This document shows, in pieces, positions 1-21,642 of a stretch of 64,000 bases of DNA. The notes under the pieces are model-generated. The model was not told where the DNA came from. It ran no database searches and was given only the letters and a program-made list of their open reading frames with translations. Numbering within the stretch: position 1 is the stretch's first letter; every line of letters starts with the position of its first letter. Origin of the DNA: Salminus brasiliensis (Eukaryota > Chordata > Actinopteri > Characiformes > Bryconidae); contig NC_132879.1 of assembly GCF_030463535.1 (NCBI RefSeq), forward strand, positions 44,473,970 to 44,537,969, read 5' to 3'. The position numbers and the translations under genes are program-made.

Positions 1-656
1 CTGTTGAGGTGGCACATAGATAATGGTCAGTGTATTAGGCATAATGGTCTTAATGTTTTGGCTTATCATTGTTTATTCAGCGTAATTTCACTGTAGTTTC
101 TGTAGTTAGTTTGTTTTGTCAATTCAACCCTACTGGGACCAAATTGACCCAGAATTATTTTTATTTAGCGTTCTATATTCTTGTAAATGTTAATCATGTC
201 TTATTTACACAGAACACATTCGCATTCCTAATTGAGTGTATTGCACGGATGTCTGCTGCGCTCCATTAGCTAACGGCCTTTTAATGAATTTTAGTTCACA
301 TGTGGTAGCAGTTCAAATTAATGCCTCTAGATATTTTAATACTTCAGTGCTCACAGAGGTTGGGGCACAAGTTCTGGTTCAGTGAACACGCGCATCATCG
401 GCGTCGAGTGTGTGCGCATGCGAATGCACGCACACGGGCGTGTCTTTGGCTTGGCAACAGTATTGGATTTTCACGTTGCAGTGAGGCCCCAGCACATCTG
501 TTTTTCTATGCACTGTCTCTCGCTTTATTAAATCAAAGCGAACATTTTGCATAATTGAAAATCTGTTCAAATGGCTACAGCAGCATCATCTCCTGCATCA
601 TGTTCTCCACTGAAAGTAGTTTCTGAATGTTTCTGATGTCCTCTTTCTCTCCACAG
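1..656 (+). other. Intron sequence of atp2b1 upstream of the first exon in the window
   Basis: This is the tail of an intron ending in a pyrimidine-rich tract (ctctttctctccacag) before the exon at 657. Two short open frames here lack any recognisable family signature. No regulatory element is identified. Confidence 0.6.
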
Positions 657-10987
<10,331 letters not shown>

Positions 10988-11374
10988 TTCAGCTCCGCCC
11001 TTCCACACTCTGCACCACGCCCACCTCTTGTTTCACAGAGACGTGTGCACAGCGGACTCATGGTTGTGAGGGGGCGGAGCCGAGCGTAATCCGGGAGCTC
11101 AGCTTGTGCTTGACTGGAACAAGAGCAAGCATTCATCAGAATGTAGGGTGGTTGTGATATTGCTTCTTTTTCTTCCCTCCTTTATTTGATTCTGAACGTC
11201 CCCTCGGAGGGGGAGGGCTCTGTATTTCCACCTCTTCTTATACAGTTTTTTTCTCTCTCCCCTTTTTGAAAGTGACCTGTATTTTTTATTATGTTATTTA
11301 ATTATTATTATTCTAATACTGGGGAGATGGTCTCTCCTCTTGGCTTGCAGATCAGCTGTAAGAAATTGACAAAC

Positions 11375-11396
11375 TTTTTTTTTTTTTTTTTTTTTT
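11375..11396. repeat. Poly-T run in atp2b1 3'UTR
   Basis: An uninterrupted run of 22 T residues. Confidence 0.9.
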
Positions 11397-12923
11397 GCTT
11401 CTTTTTCTGAATGGTGGTGTAAATTTCTTTGGCCCTAGTTCATTCAAATACTTCTAATTTCTACTCCATTTGGCTGTTAATATTTTGAATTATTTATGTT
11501 TTTGGATGAAGCAGGTCTGTTTACAAGTTTGTAGATACTTTTTTTTTCTTCTGTTTGTTGGTGAAGGAGCTTCCTGATGCAGAAAAACTAATAAAAAACA
11601 AATAAAATCAAATGAGAGTAATATTTCAGATACTGCTGTATTTTCAGGACAAAAGGGTGTTTCTATGGAAACTGAACTATTTTTGCCTGCAAGTTTTATT
11701 TGTTATATATTTGTGGATAAATAGAATCTTCTAGCCAAATAAATAACACTAAGGCTTGTATAGCAATGATCAGAGGTCTTGAGGTCAGTAAGGGGTACTC
11801 GGAGTTAGCTAGGTGAGGATGGGGATGCAGACAAGGACCTCAGTCAGTACATTTCCTTAGGTATTTACTACTGCTTTTACAGTTTCAAAGCTAGTTTTTC
11901 ATGTTTATGGGAGCTGTATTGTGCATTCCCAGGTCACAGTTCATGATTGTTAGATAAAGTCAGTCAGTGAAATGGTTGGAACTGGAGGTTTCACCTTTTT
12001 CATTAGCTTGATTTGAAATAGAATTTAAGCCGGAGACAAATCAAAGGGAGCGTTTGGAGTTCTGTAGTGAGATATTAAAAGGAAAGGTTCATCAGTGACA
12101 TTTCAGTCCCTGCCAATGTACGATAGTGAGGTTTGTGAACTGAAAAATAAATGGAAAAGAATGCAAAGGATACAAACATAACCTATTAACTTTAGATTTA
12201 TTTTCGTCTTTAGGTAGTAAACCTAGTGTCGTTCAGAAAAGGTTTTTTTTTTTTTTTGACTAAAATATTTTCCCCTTATGGTTTCTAGTTTGTCAACATT
12301 TACAAAATGAAAAAAATACCAAAAAAAAAGTTTGTATTTTTTTTTTTTCTTCATTTTATTCCATAAATATTCCAGTCATAAAAAACCTACATCTGATTCG
12401 TTTGTAGAATAAATTTCACACCTGAAATACTGGAAACACTACACAAAAAAAAGAAAAAAAAAGATGAAAAATAAGGTTTTTAAGGAAAACTTGGACATAC
12501 AGCAATCTCTGCACAGGGTACTTTATTTCAACTCCCTTTGGAAATTTTGATACAGACCATATAAATAAAGCTTAACTTTGTATTTTTATGGGGCATTGAG
12601 GACATCTTCTGACCTGCTGAACCAGACTTACGGGGATTTTACATAAAGTACAGAAACAGTCTGGGGGTTGGGGTGCACTTCAAACGAGGGTTGTGATTGG
12701 TTCTGCTAAGAATATATTACTCAGGGTGGCTAATAGTATGAAACAGGCTTTAAGGAAACACCTATGGTCAAATACTAACTTTTTTTAATGTTTAGAATAG
12801 ATTTTGCTCTTTGCAGCAGGGTTCTGGTTTAGGCCCTCGTTTTGCTCCTCCTTTTGGGTCTGTAAGGGAAATGGGGAGAAGACACAGAAGAAAGGGATGT
12901 TCTTCAGTCAGTGCACCCAAACC

Positions 12924-12948
12924 TTTTTTTTTTTTTTTTTTTTTTTTT
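12924..12948. repeat. Poly-T run in atp2b1 3'UTR
   Basis: An uninterrupted run of about 25 T residues. It could be the reverse complement of a retroposed poly(A) tail or a simple expansion. Confidence 0.9.
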
Positions 12949-13949
12949 GGCATAATTTATTTTTTGTTCCTTGTGTTTATCAAATAAAAAAAGCAGCTTG
13001 AGTTTGCTAGTTAGGAAAGATGTGGACAGAAGAGAATCCATAAGTTTATTCTGTAGCTTCTTCCTGTAACAGGGATGAATGTTTTCCACCTGTTTTATGG
13101 ATTTATTATTTTTTTATCTTAACATTTGGAAATAAAAGTACTTCATGTCTGTTTATCTTGAGCAATGTAAATGGTTATTGTGATTCAATTTACATTTGAA
13201 ACTTGTCAAGTAATGTGTATGGTTTTTAAGAATAAAAAATTGATATTTAGCCTAATCCGAGGGCCATGTTTTCTTTAATATAAAATAAATAAATAAATTA
13301 GCAAGGTTCAGTTCATCCATTTGGTTCATTTCTCAAGATGTCACTAAAATGAGCACAAACTGCTCTATTATTAACATTTGACTGCATAGCCATTTCCCCA
13401 AGGGAGTTACGGGCTTTCTAACAGTAATAGGGTGGAGAGAAAATAGTATGCATTGGGAAGCAGTGTCTGAATCGTGGGAGAAAAATCATGCCTGAAATGT
13501 TCCTTTCAAGATAGTAGTTCTGATTTCTTCTAATAATTGTACGGCATTAAATGGAAATGTCACGAGGCTCATGGAAAATGTCGTTTAATACACAAATGGA
13601 AAATTTTGATGTCTTAATCTCATTGCTGGCAATATAATCACCTGTTCATCATTTTTAAAACTCCTTCATTTTTGTTTTTCCCTCTTTTCATTTTCTACAA
13701 ATACTTTAATTATTGAGTTGTTTGTATGGTGCCTGTCTACACCTTCTATTTACATGTGTTTTGAATCCGGATCTTATCTGGATGTACTGTCTATTCTGTG
13801 GGACTATCTATCATTAAAACATGTCCCCAGCGTGACCAGAGCTGTGTCCTAAACTCTAGCTTATTCACTAAATAGGGCACTACTTTGGGTTTCCATCATT
13901 TTGTCCAAAAAAAACATAATCCAAGGTCTCAAAAGGTGTTTAAAGTATT

Positions 13950-14243
13950 CACATGCATTACTCATGTAGAAGTGTAGAAACTAGGTTTTAAAAAGAAGTA
14001 GAAGTATCAACTTGAGCTTTTTACTGAAGTAAAAGTGTAAAAGTACTGGTTTCAAAACTGTTTAAAGTAGAAAAGTAAAAGTAATGTAGGGAAAACAAAT
14101 GCCTCAGGCCGCGCCACAGGGGCCTATAGCACACTACCCCACCTCCCCAAAAAACATTTTTCTAAAAGACATAATGACGATAATGTTCTATTAAAGGGTA
14201 TCAGAATTGTAGGTTTCCGGATGGCAATATATCTGGATATTTT

Positions 14244-14274
<31 letters not shown>

Positions 14275-14510
14275 TTAAGGAACGATGACAAGCCAGAATG
14301 AAAACAAACCAAAATGAAATAGGAGTAAAGAGGCTGTTTTTAAATGTAAGGAGTAGAAAGTACAGATAATTGCGTGAAAATGTAAGAAGTAGAAGTAAAT
14401 TGTTGGCTGAAAAAAAAAATACTCCAGTGAAGTATAGATAACCAACATTTCTACTTAAGTAAGGTTTGTACTTCAGTACTTGGCTCCTCTGACCGTAATG
14501 TATCGTGTAC
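13950..14510. repeat. hAT-like non-autonomous repeat with complementary ends
   Basis: The left part carries AAGTAGAAGTATCAACTTG and GTAAAAGTACTGG. The right part, read in reverse complement, carries CAAGTACTGAAGTACAAACC and ACTTAAGTAGAAATGTTGG. The two ends are therefore related inverted repeats built from AGTA/GTAC motifs, resembling a widespread teleost DNA-transposon derivative. A TTTA simple repeat lies inside. Family assignment is tentative. Confidence 0.55.
14241..14276. repeat. TTTA microsatellite
   Basis: About eight TTTA units. Confidence 0.92.
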
Positions 14511-15248
14511 AAACGATGTAAACTAAACAGACATGGAATATTCATCTATTGTTCCATTGCTGCCGTTGTAGAACCCCCACCCTTCCTCTAAACTGTTTGC
14601 AGTCCCCCGGAGCAGGATTAGAAACCGTTGTTTAAAATGATCATCATGTACAAGCTAAATTAGATCTCATCTGTTCACACTGGGGGACGCATTTTAATGA
14701 CGAGTGTAAACAGAATCCGGTCAAAGTAGATCCAGGTACCATCCGGACGCAAAGCACATGTTAAAGCCAGGTGTAAGCAGGCCTATGAACACCCCCCTCA
14801 AGTGGGAATTTCTAGAGGGAAATTGATACCTGGGCTTAGTAATCAGCAGCAAACACGAAGTCTCTACATTCAGTGCACGGGTCTTCAGGACCAGGGTTGG
14901 GAAGCAGAGCTGGCTTTTATTCAGTAAGAGATTCTAACTGCGTGAAAAGTCACCCTTAACAGGTGACTTTGAGCACCCATAGGCACACAACTCCACAAGC
15001 ATTCTTAAGCATTGGGTGCTTAGCAAGGTCCCAAAGTATGACACCCTGGGCAGAGCCAATGACCAGGGCTAGTTCATCTGGGACTATTAGAGGGATGATT
15101 TCAGTGGCTGCCTTACATAAGTGCCATTTGGCTCAGATTGCCTTACTGTCAACCCCCTATAGCACAGCTTAGTTTTATGAACGCTCTGTTTTGCTGAATG
15201 CTTCTATTGTGGCGAGGATGCAGAAACCAGAGGTAGTACAACCCAAAT

Positions 15249-15370
15249 GAGGGTTGGTGTAGTCTAGTGGGAAACAACACCACCTTCCTTGGTGGCAGAC
15301 TGGGGTTCACTTGCCCAACCAGGCAAGCACACCTCTCCTTGGACAAGATGCCTAATGCATGCTAGTCTTG
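15249..15370 (+). repeat. Possible tRNA-derived SINE fragment
   Basis: The segment GGTTGGTGTAGTCTAGTGGG resembles a tRNA-type box A. A downstream GGGGTTCACTTGCCC and the cross-hybridising theme of other SINE-like copies in this window are seen. Only the head is recognisable. Confidence 0.4.
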
Positions 15371-18061
15371 GACTCTTTTGTACGACCTTTGTGAAATGAT
15401 GCTTTGGAAAAGAGTGTGACCCACATTTCATAGGCTGAAAGTTAGTATATGTAGGGCAGTGATGGCAGTGGTTAAGGTTGCTGGGTTGTTTTAGCTTTTG
15501 CATTGGCTCCTGGCACCATCTATTTGCATACTGGGCATGTCTTTCCCCCTTTCACTCACCACCATGGTGGTGTCATTCTCCCTAGGATGCGGTCTGTGTT
15601 AAAGGCTATAAGAACAAGTTACTACCTTCTCTGCTGCTGACTGTGGCTTTATCTTGGCTAGATTCCAACAAGTGGACAGTGTTCAGAATTACGGCATCAG
15701 CATTTGGCTGGATTCTTGCTCTCTGTTGTGCTGCTCATGCACACCTGATTCAACTAACTTGTTAATTGGCAGGTTGAGGAAAGTCAGTAAACAGTGCAGG
15801 ACTTGCAGTTCAGTTGTGAAGACGTCTATTTGAGTAACTACAACTCTACAACTTACTTTCTACAGTCGACAGTTACTGCTTAGTGAGTTCAGTGTTGGGA
15901 CTCAGGGGGTTGGGTGTTCAGGGTGTTACTTACGCTCAAATGATTTGCGATGTTAAACGTATGTGGTTTAAGGCGATCGAGTTCGAACAACTCATCAGAT
16001 TTTACTGTGTACAGTAATATAGAACTTACAATTTGGTTATATCTCTTTGATCATGCATCAGGAAGGGTAGCAAGCACACACTTTTGACAATGGGGGTTCT
16101 CTATAAATCATATCACACACCGTATGGAAATTTCCAATGGAGCAAAATTCAAACCTTCAAAACCAGTCACCATTCACCACTAGTACCAGCGGGCCGTACT
16201 TTGGGAGGAGTTTTGGTTGTGGGATGCGTTATGGGGGAAATGGGTGCGTTTACACTGATATAATGTGGCTTCAATTTGTCTCAGACCATCTCCTAAAGAC
16301 TTTTTTTGAGCGGTCGGACTTGTACCTGGTTCAAGTGAGTTGTGGGTGTGTTTACACCTGCACTTTTCTGTGGCTTGACCATATCCAGATATAATCCTGT
16401 TGGACAATCCCAAGGCCAGGTGTGCTTTCAGGCTTTAAAATTCACTCATCAGCTCCCAGTGATGTCTTGCTCATTGAAGACAGTTTGCTTGGCATTGGTT
16501 GTTTTTCCCCCTCTACAGTTCAAGTAGTTGTTAATCTGCCAATATAAGTAGTACATAAATAAAGCAACTGTCAGACACTGTCTAGTGCTCCTGTTGTGTC
16601 TGATAAGCTTTACATGCTGTGATGTGTAAATGTAAATGTGATTTGTGACCTTTCAGACTACTTGGTTTACTTGCTTCTGTGACTGATTTGTGTGTCATCT
16701 CTCTCTCTGTCTCTCTTTCTCTCTGAAAGGCAGTTTTACCAATGGTTGCATGTACATGTAGACCAGTAGTGGCCTGACTTAAACAGACTAATTACAGAAC
16801 GTAGACCCAGATTCAGACTTACTTCATCCGATTCTTGGTCACAACTGGCTACTGGTGGGCCGGTTTTGACCCAAAACAGAAATGCTGTACAAATTCTTCA
16901 CATAGTAGGCTAGAGTTCTAATGCCAAGACAAACCTTAAACGTGGTGGATACAGCTTGGCCAGTTTTATGCCTTAACTGGGCAGTATTTGGCTTACTGTC
17001 TGGGGAGCTATGTCTTTCCTTCTTCCTGGCTTTCTGGAATAGACTGCTGGATTTCATTTCCTAGACCTTTCAGAGAACAGTACATTTATGCACTCCACTC
17101 CAGTGTTTCCTCAGCCTTTGAGGAAGTGGAGCTATGTCGGTGGAGATGAGGTTAATGAAGGGAAATAGATGGCCAGGGCAGAGGAGTCTGCCATTCAAGT
17201 TGCCCTTCAAGTTTATTTGTGGTAAGTGACTCACCATCATGGACCTGGATAGGTTTCCTTTTTATAGTGCTTTTCATGGATTTCATTCCAGTTGAAAGTG
17301 CTGTTCTAGCAAATGTAGGACACCTGTTTCCATTAGGTAATCAGACTGAGGCACAGGCAGCTTGCCTTTCGGTGCTCAGCATAGCAGTCTGCCACTCTGC
17401 CTTTTTGGCAACACCTCATTCCCTGAGTTTTTAAGATGTGAGTTGCAAGATGTGAGGTTCTCATGGTCCTGGTCTTTACTTCACTCATGTTTAGCAGCTG
17501 AAGATTCCTCACCGTTAATACTCAAATATCTTGTCGGTACTCATGCTAGTACAATCTGTTAGTCAGGCATCATATCCAACACAAAGGCTAGTTTGTGGAC
17601 CCCCATTCTTTTGTGTGGGAGAGGACCCAGGATCTGACTCTGGAAATGGGCTCATGAGATCTCTTAGCATATTTAACCCACTTGATTTGTCAGGTATTCT
17701 TTGCAAAGGATTGCCTATTGAAACAGCTGGACAGAGGTTACACCGGCCAGGAGGGCACCGTGCTGAAGGAGGTATGACAGGAAGGGGACATAATGGAGTC
17801 AGCTGAGATCCTTACCCTAACGTCCACCCAACATGAAATGTAGGATGATGCATGTCCTCACTTAAAAGCTTTGTACCAAAGTAAGCAGATCAAAATCAGC
17901 CAGGTTCTGGTCACTGGTTAGAGCTCCATCTAATTCCTTTTTTAAATGAAAGAGGAGTTGAGTTGGCTAGTGTTCTTTAAGTACTGATTATCCCCATAGT
18001 TTCCTCATTAAAACTGACTAGTTGACCTAGATGACCTAGTTTGTCGTGATGATATGCTGAA

Positions 18062-18590
18062 TACCCACAACATTAATACCACCTGCCTAGTATTGAGTAG
18101 GCCCCCTTTGTGCCACCACAACAGATCCAACCATTTGAAGCATGAACTGCACAAGACCTCTGCAAATGCTCTGTGGTATCTGGCAGCAGGATTTTGGCAG
18201 CAGGATGGATCGAATCAATGAGTCTTAGGTGCTCATGACACTGTCACCAGTTCAACGGTGGTTGCTTTTTTGGAAAACCTATGGTAGGTACTGACCACTG
18301 CATACCAAAAAAAAAAAAAAAAAAACAACCACAGGACCTGCCTGCTGTTCTGGGGATGCTCTGACCCAGTCAGTCATTTAGCCATTACAAATAGCCCCTT
18401 GTCAAAATGACTCAGATCTTTATGCTTAACCATTTGTCCTGCTTTTAACACATCGCCTTTAAGGACTGACTGTTCACTTGCTGCCTAATTTATCCCTATA
18501 TATTAGGCAGCAATATACCTAATACCTAATATACCCCTTGAATGGCACTGTAGATAAAGATAATCAATGTTACTGCTGATCAGTATACCA
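18062..18590 (+). repeat. Diverged copy of the ATCAGCCAT...ATGGCTGAT inverted-repeat element
   Basis: Shares the ordered landmarks CACAAGACCTCTG, CTGTGGTATCTGGCA, TAGGTACTGACCACTGCATA, GACCTGCCTG, GGGATGCTCTGACCCAGTC and GGACTGACTGTTC with copies at 28274, 41545, 49180 and 61208. It is interrupted by a poly-A run (18307-18325). Confidence 0.75.
18307..18325. repeat. Poly-A run
   Basis: A 19-base A run within a repeat copy. Confidence 0.85.
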
Positions 18591-18612
18591 TCATATGTCA
18601 TATGATTCTTTT

Positions 18613-18638
18613 GGGGGGCGCGGGGGGGGGGGGGGGGT
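18613..18638. repeat. Poly-G run
   Basis: A G-rich run interrupted once by CGC. It is unusual in this AT-rich neighbourhood and could form a G-quadruplex. Confidence 0.85.
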
Positions 18639-19130
18639 GATACAGTTGGCTGTAACTGGACAGATGTACTGATGATGCGGTTTTCTGGTTGTGCCTTTAT
18701 GCAATCATATGTAATCCTCACACTTTATGATTGTGCTGTTTCTGTTTGTTGCTAAGGCTGACAGAGCTCCACTTTGCCTCATGATATGCTGAAAGGGCAT
18801 GTTCTGGATCTTGTGTGGTTTATAGATCTAAATGTTTAACATGTTAAATATATTGAAATATCCATGTATTTACGGAGTAGTGCCCTGAAACTGGACAACT
18901 CTAAAGGCAAAAGACAGGAAATGGTACTACACTAAAAAAAGCTGCTTTTAGATGAATAATTCCAGGTAATAATTTCCACTATAATACTACTATAACATCT
19001 TATATGAAATCATCTACCCACTGCTGCCTCAGCTAGTCTAAACCAAAGCCTACACCTTTCCTCTGCTGCCATCTTGTGGTTATTTATGGTTATTCAACAT
19101 CTCTAGTCCTCTTTTTGAAGCTATGGGAGC

Positions 19131-19154
19131 TTTTTTTTTTTTTTTTTTTTTTTT
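19131..19154. repeat. Poly-T run
   Basis: A run of 24 T residues. Confidence 0.9.
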
Positions 19155-20602
19155 GCCATTTTTGCCTTCCAAACTGTAAAAGTCAATACCACATATACTA
19201 TCTGTCTGTAACACTTCTAGTACAGTAAACAAATCCAGTATCAGCATTTAACCCGGGAATAGATCAGACACACTTCAAACTGCAGCAGGACTGAAGTGTT
19301 TACTGACTGCATTTTCAGCAAAGGCTCAGAGACCCAAATGAAACACGAGCTACCTAAAACACATTCACCATTAACAAAGACCAGGCTTTTCATCTCTAAC
19401 CGATCCATGCACTGTAAATTCAGTTATAGGCTTGCTCGTCCACTGTACATGCATTGTACGTATGCCTGGTCTTTAACACACACATTCCACTAAATACTAG
19501 GTCCAGCACCTGTGTTCACTTTTATATAAGGCAAGGTAAGTTCATGCTCTCTGAGGTCATGCAAAGTGCTTAACATTAGGAGGAATATACAAATATGTAA
19601 ATACATTTTAAACAGGAAACTAAGAAATACAGATAGATTAAACAGATATAAAATCAGACGTTAAAAAGGGACGGCTAAGTGTAATGCTAAAAGTACACAA
19701 AAGCAGTAGAAACAAAAAAGGAAGTTGCAAAGCTTGTGTGGAAGTTGTTGACCTGTGTAAATTCATTTTTACACTTAATTATTGTTCTTTTTTTAACCCT
19801 TTTTAAAAGCTATTTTTAGCCGCAGCGCTCCCAACACTGGGAAGGCGAGGACAAGCACGTGCTCCCTCCGATCCTCGTGAAGTCAGCCACCGCCTCTTTA
19901 CGGTGCAGCTTCAGTAGCTAGGCTAACGTTTCACTCGCAGTTTTATTTTACAAACAGTTTATTTTGTCTATTTGTGTTGTTTCTGAAATGTGATATTACT
20001 GAGGTTTTCATAGGAGCTCTTTAAGGAAGCACAACAAAAAGCTAAAGACAGTACTTTACGGTACTCTGCGTAATGCGCTCGTGCATGTGACCTGATATCG
20101 CGGAACAGCGCCCTCTACGGTCTCAGAATTCGGCGGTCACAGATTTGGGTGTAACACCTGTTAGCAGTGCTCGGCCTGCTAAACCACTCCGAGGCCCTTA
20201 AATACAGAGTGCCATATTCAGTCCCGGGTATGTGTAGCATAAAGGCTACATCATGTTTAGCTTTTAACCCAAATCAAATGTAGCTGCGTGTACAGCAGCT
20301 TTACAGAACCAGTCATCAGTCAGAAGACAAGAAATCAACAACATAGGAAGACATGAAATATCTAATAAACCCAGTGAGCAGCCAGAGGCAACAGTGGCGA
20401 TGGAAAACCCCCATCCTCCTCTAGTCAGAACTATTAATAAATGATTAATAAAAGTCACCATCAGGACTGGTGCACTGCTCAGGTCTGCAACATAATCATA
20501 TTATTACAGTATGATAACACAATAATCACGGTATAGTATAACTTCAGATCATACAATATAGACTAGAATATACTGTAATCACTCTGCCTTCCTTATCTCC
20601 TG

Positions 20603-20603
<1 letters not shown>

Positions 20604-20640
<37 letters not shown>
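20604..20640. repeat. CA microsatellite
   Basis: About 15 CA dinucleotides followed by TACACACG. Confidence 0.93.
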
Positions 20641-20641
<1 letters not shown>

Positions 20642-21169
20642 ACGTAAAGTGAAAGCCCTGGATGCCTTGAATGAAATGGGTGCAGTATCATGTCATTTTT
20701 TTGTGATGAATATATATATAGGAGGAATGGTTGCCACAGCTGTTAATCATAGCTTACGTTATTCCTATAATAAATGAATATACCAAACAGAAAACGAGTC
20801 AAATATGAGCCACAGTTCTGGTCTAGACTTTTCATTCAGTTGTAATTAAGACACAGGACCTCATATAGCTCTTATGTAGTAGGCAAAATAAATCTAATAC
20901 ATTTTATTAACATAAATAAATAAAGGAATGAATAAATTGCTATATGCTGTATTTTGTTACACTGTGTGTGGAGGTGACTGTATATAGTCCAAATCCAGCC
21001 CTCATCCTAAATCTTTCATCTCCAACCCAAGTCTAACTCCACGTCCAGACAATCAGGGACTTCTGCAGGGAGAATTAGTTGGATCAGGTGGGTGGATTGG
21101 GTTTGGATCCAAAGTCTGCGGCAGGGTATCTCTCCATGAGCAGGGTTACTAATTAAGCCCGTCCACCCT

Positions 21170-21460
21170 TCTGCGGGGCCTCGCTGATCGGAGTGTACTT
21201 TGCCATCCGCACCGATAGGCGGCCTGAGAGAAGCTGCTCCAAAGCTTCAGCGAGAGACCTTCGGCTTCTCGGCTTAACTCCAGCGGCTCAGTGCCAGTCA
21301 CAGCCACAGCAAGGCGCCCACCCTGCCACGGAGCAGGGGGCTTTAGTTAGCCACAGCCTCACAGCTTCACTGCGCGGCTCTCTGAGGAAGCAGCGCCTGC
21401 CCGCGAGCTCGGTGTGGAAGGCCAGGGCATGAGCCGCCGGAACTCCGCTGTAGGTATTGT
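21170..21460 (+). promoter_or_regulatory. CpG-rich segment upstream of mest, candidate promoter and first exon
   Basis: Base composition changes sharply to GC-rich with many CpG dinucleotides. The segment ends near an ATG at 21429 followed by a possible donor gtaggt at 21450. Splicing 21449 to 21625 would keep the reading frame into the mest start region. In mammals MEST transcription starts in a CpG island; genomic imprinting is not known in fish. The promoter role is inferred. Confidence 0.5.
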
Positions 21461-21642
21461 CAGTCTTCTGGCCCTGTGCGGTAAAGGAGCTCGGTCGGAG
21501 CTAATCTTGTGTAAGCTGATCACAGTCAGTCACTGCATGCCTGTCGGTTCCTGTAGCAGGTGACCAGCAGGTCTTTAAAAGTTGACATGGGCAGCTGTGT
21601 AGCGTGTTGTGTGTGTGTTTGTAGAGTGTAGTGGAGTGCGGG

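Larger units (their letters stand above)
10988..13240 (+). other. atp2b1: atp2b1 3' untranslated region (likely extent)
   Basis: After the TGA at 10985-10987 the sequence is AT-rich with long T runs and no coding potential, as expected for the long 3'UTR of PMCA1. Candidate poly(A) signals AATAAA occur at 11590-11595, 11601-11606, 13131-13136 and 13231-13236. More than one cleavage site is plausible, giving 3'UTRs of about 0.6 kb and 2.2 kb. The exact end is inferred. Confidence 0.6.
13241..21190. other. Intergenic region between atp2b1 and mest; no gene recognised
   Basis: About 8 kb without a supported gene. Open frames are short, and none shows a recognisable domain or exon-like splice context. 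It contains a hAT-like repeat (13950-14510), a possible SINE (15249-15370), a diverged inverted-repeat element (18062-18590), and poly-A, poly-G, poly-T and CA simple repeats. The remainder is unassigned DNA. Confidence 0.6.

Noticed and set aside
21193-21432. 79-codon open frame upstream of mest
   Set aside because: Lies in CpG-rich sequence, where stops are rare; no family signature. It is better explained as promoter or 5'UTR.
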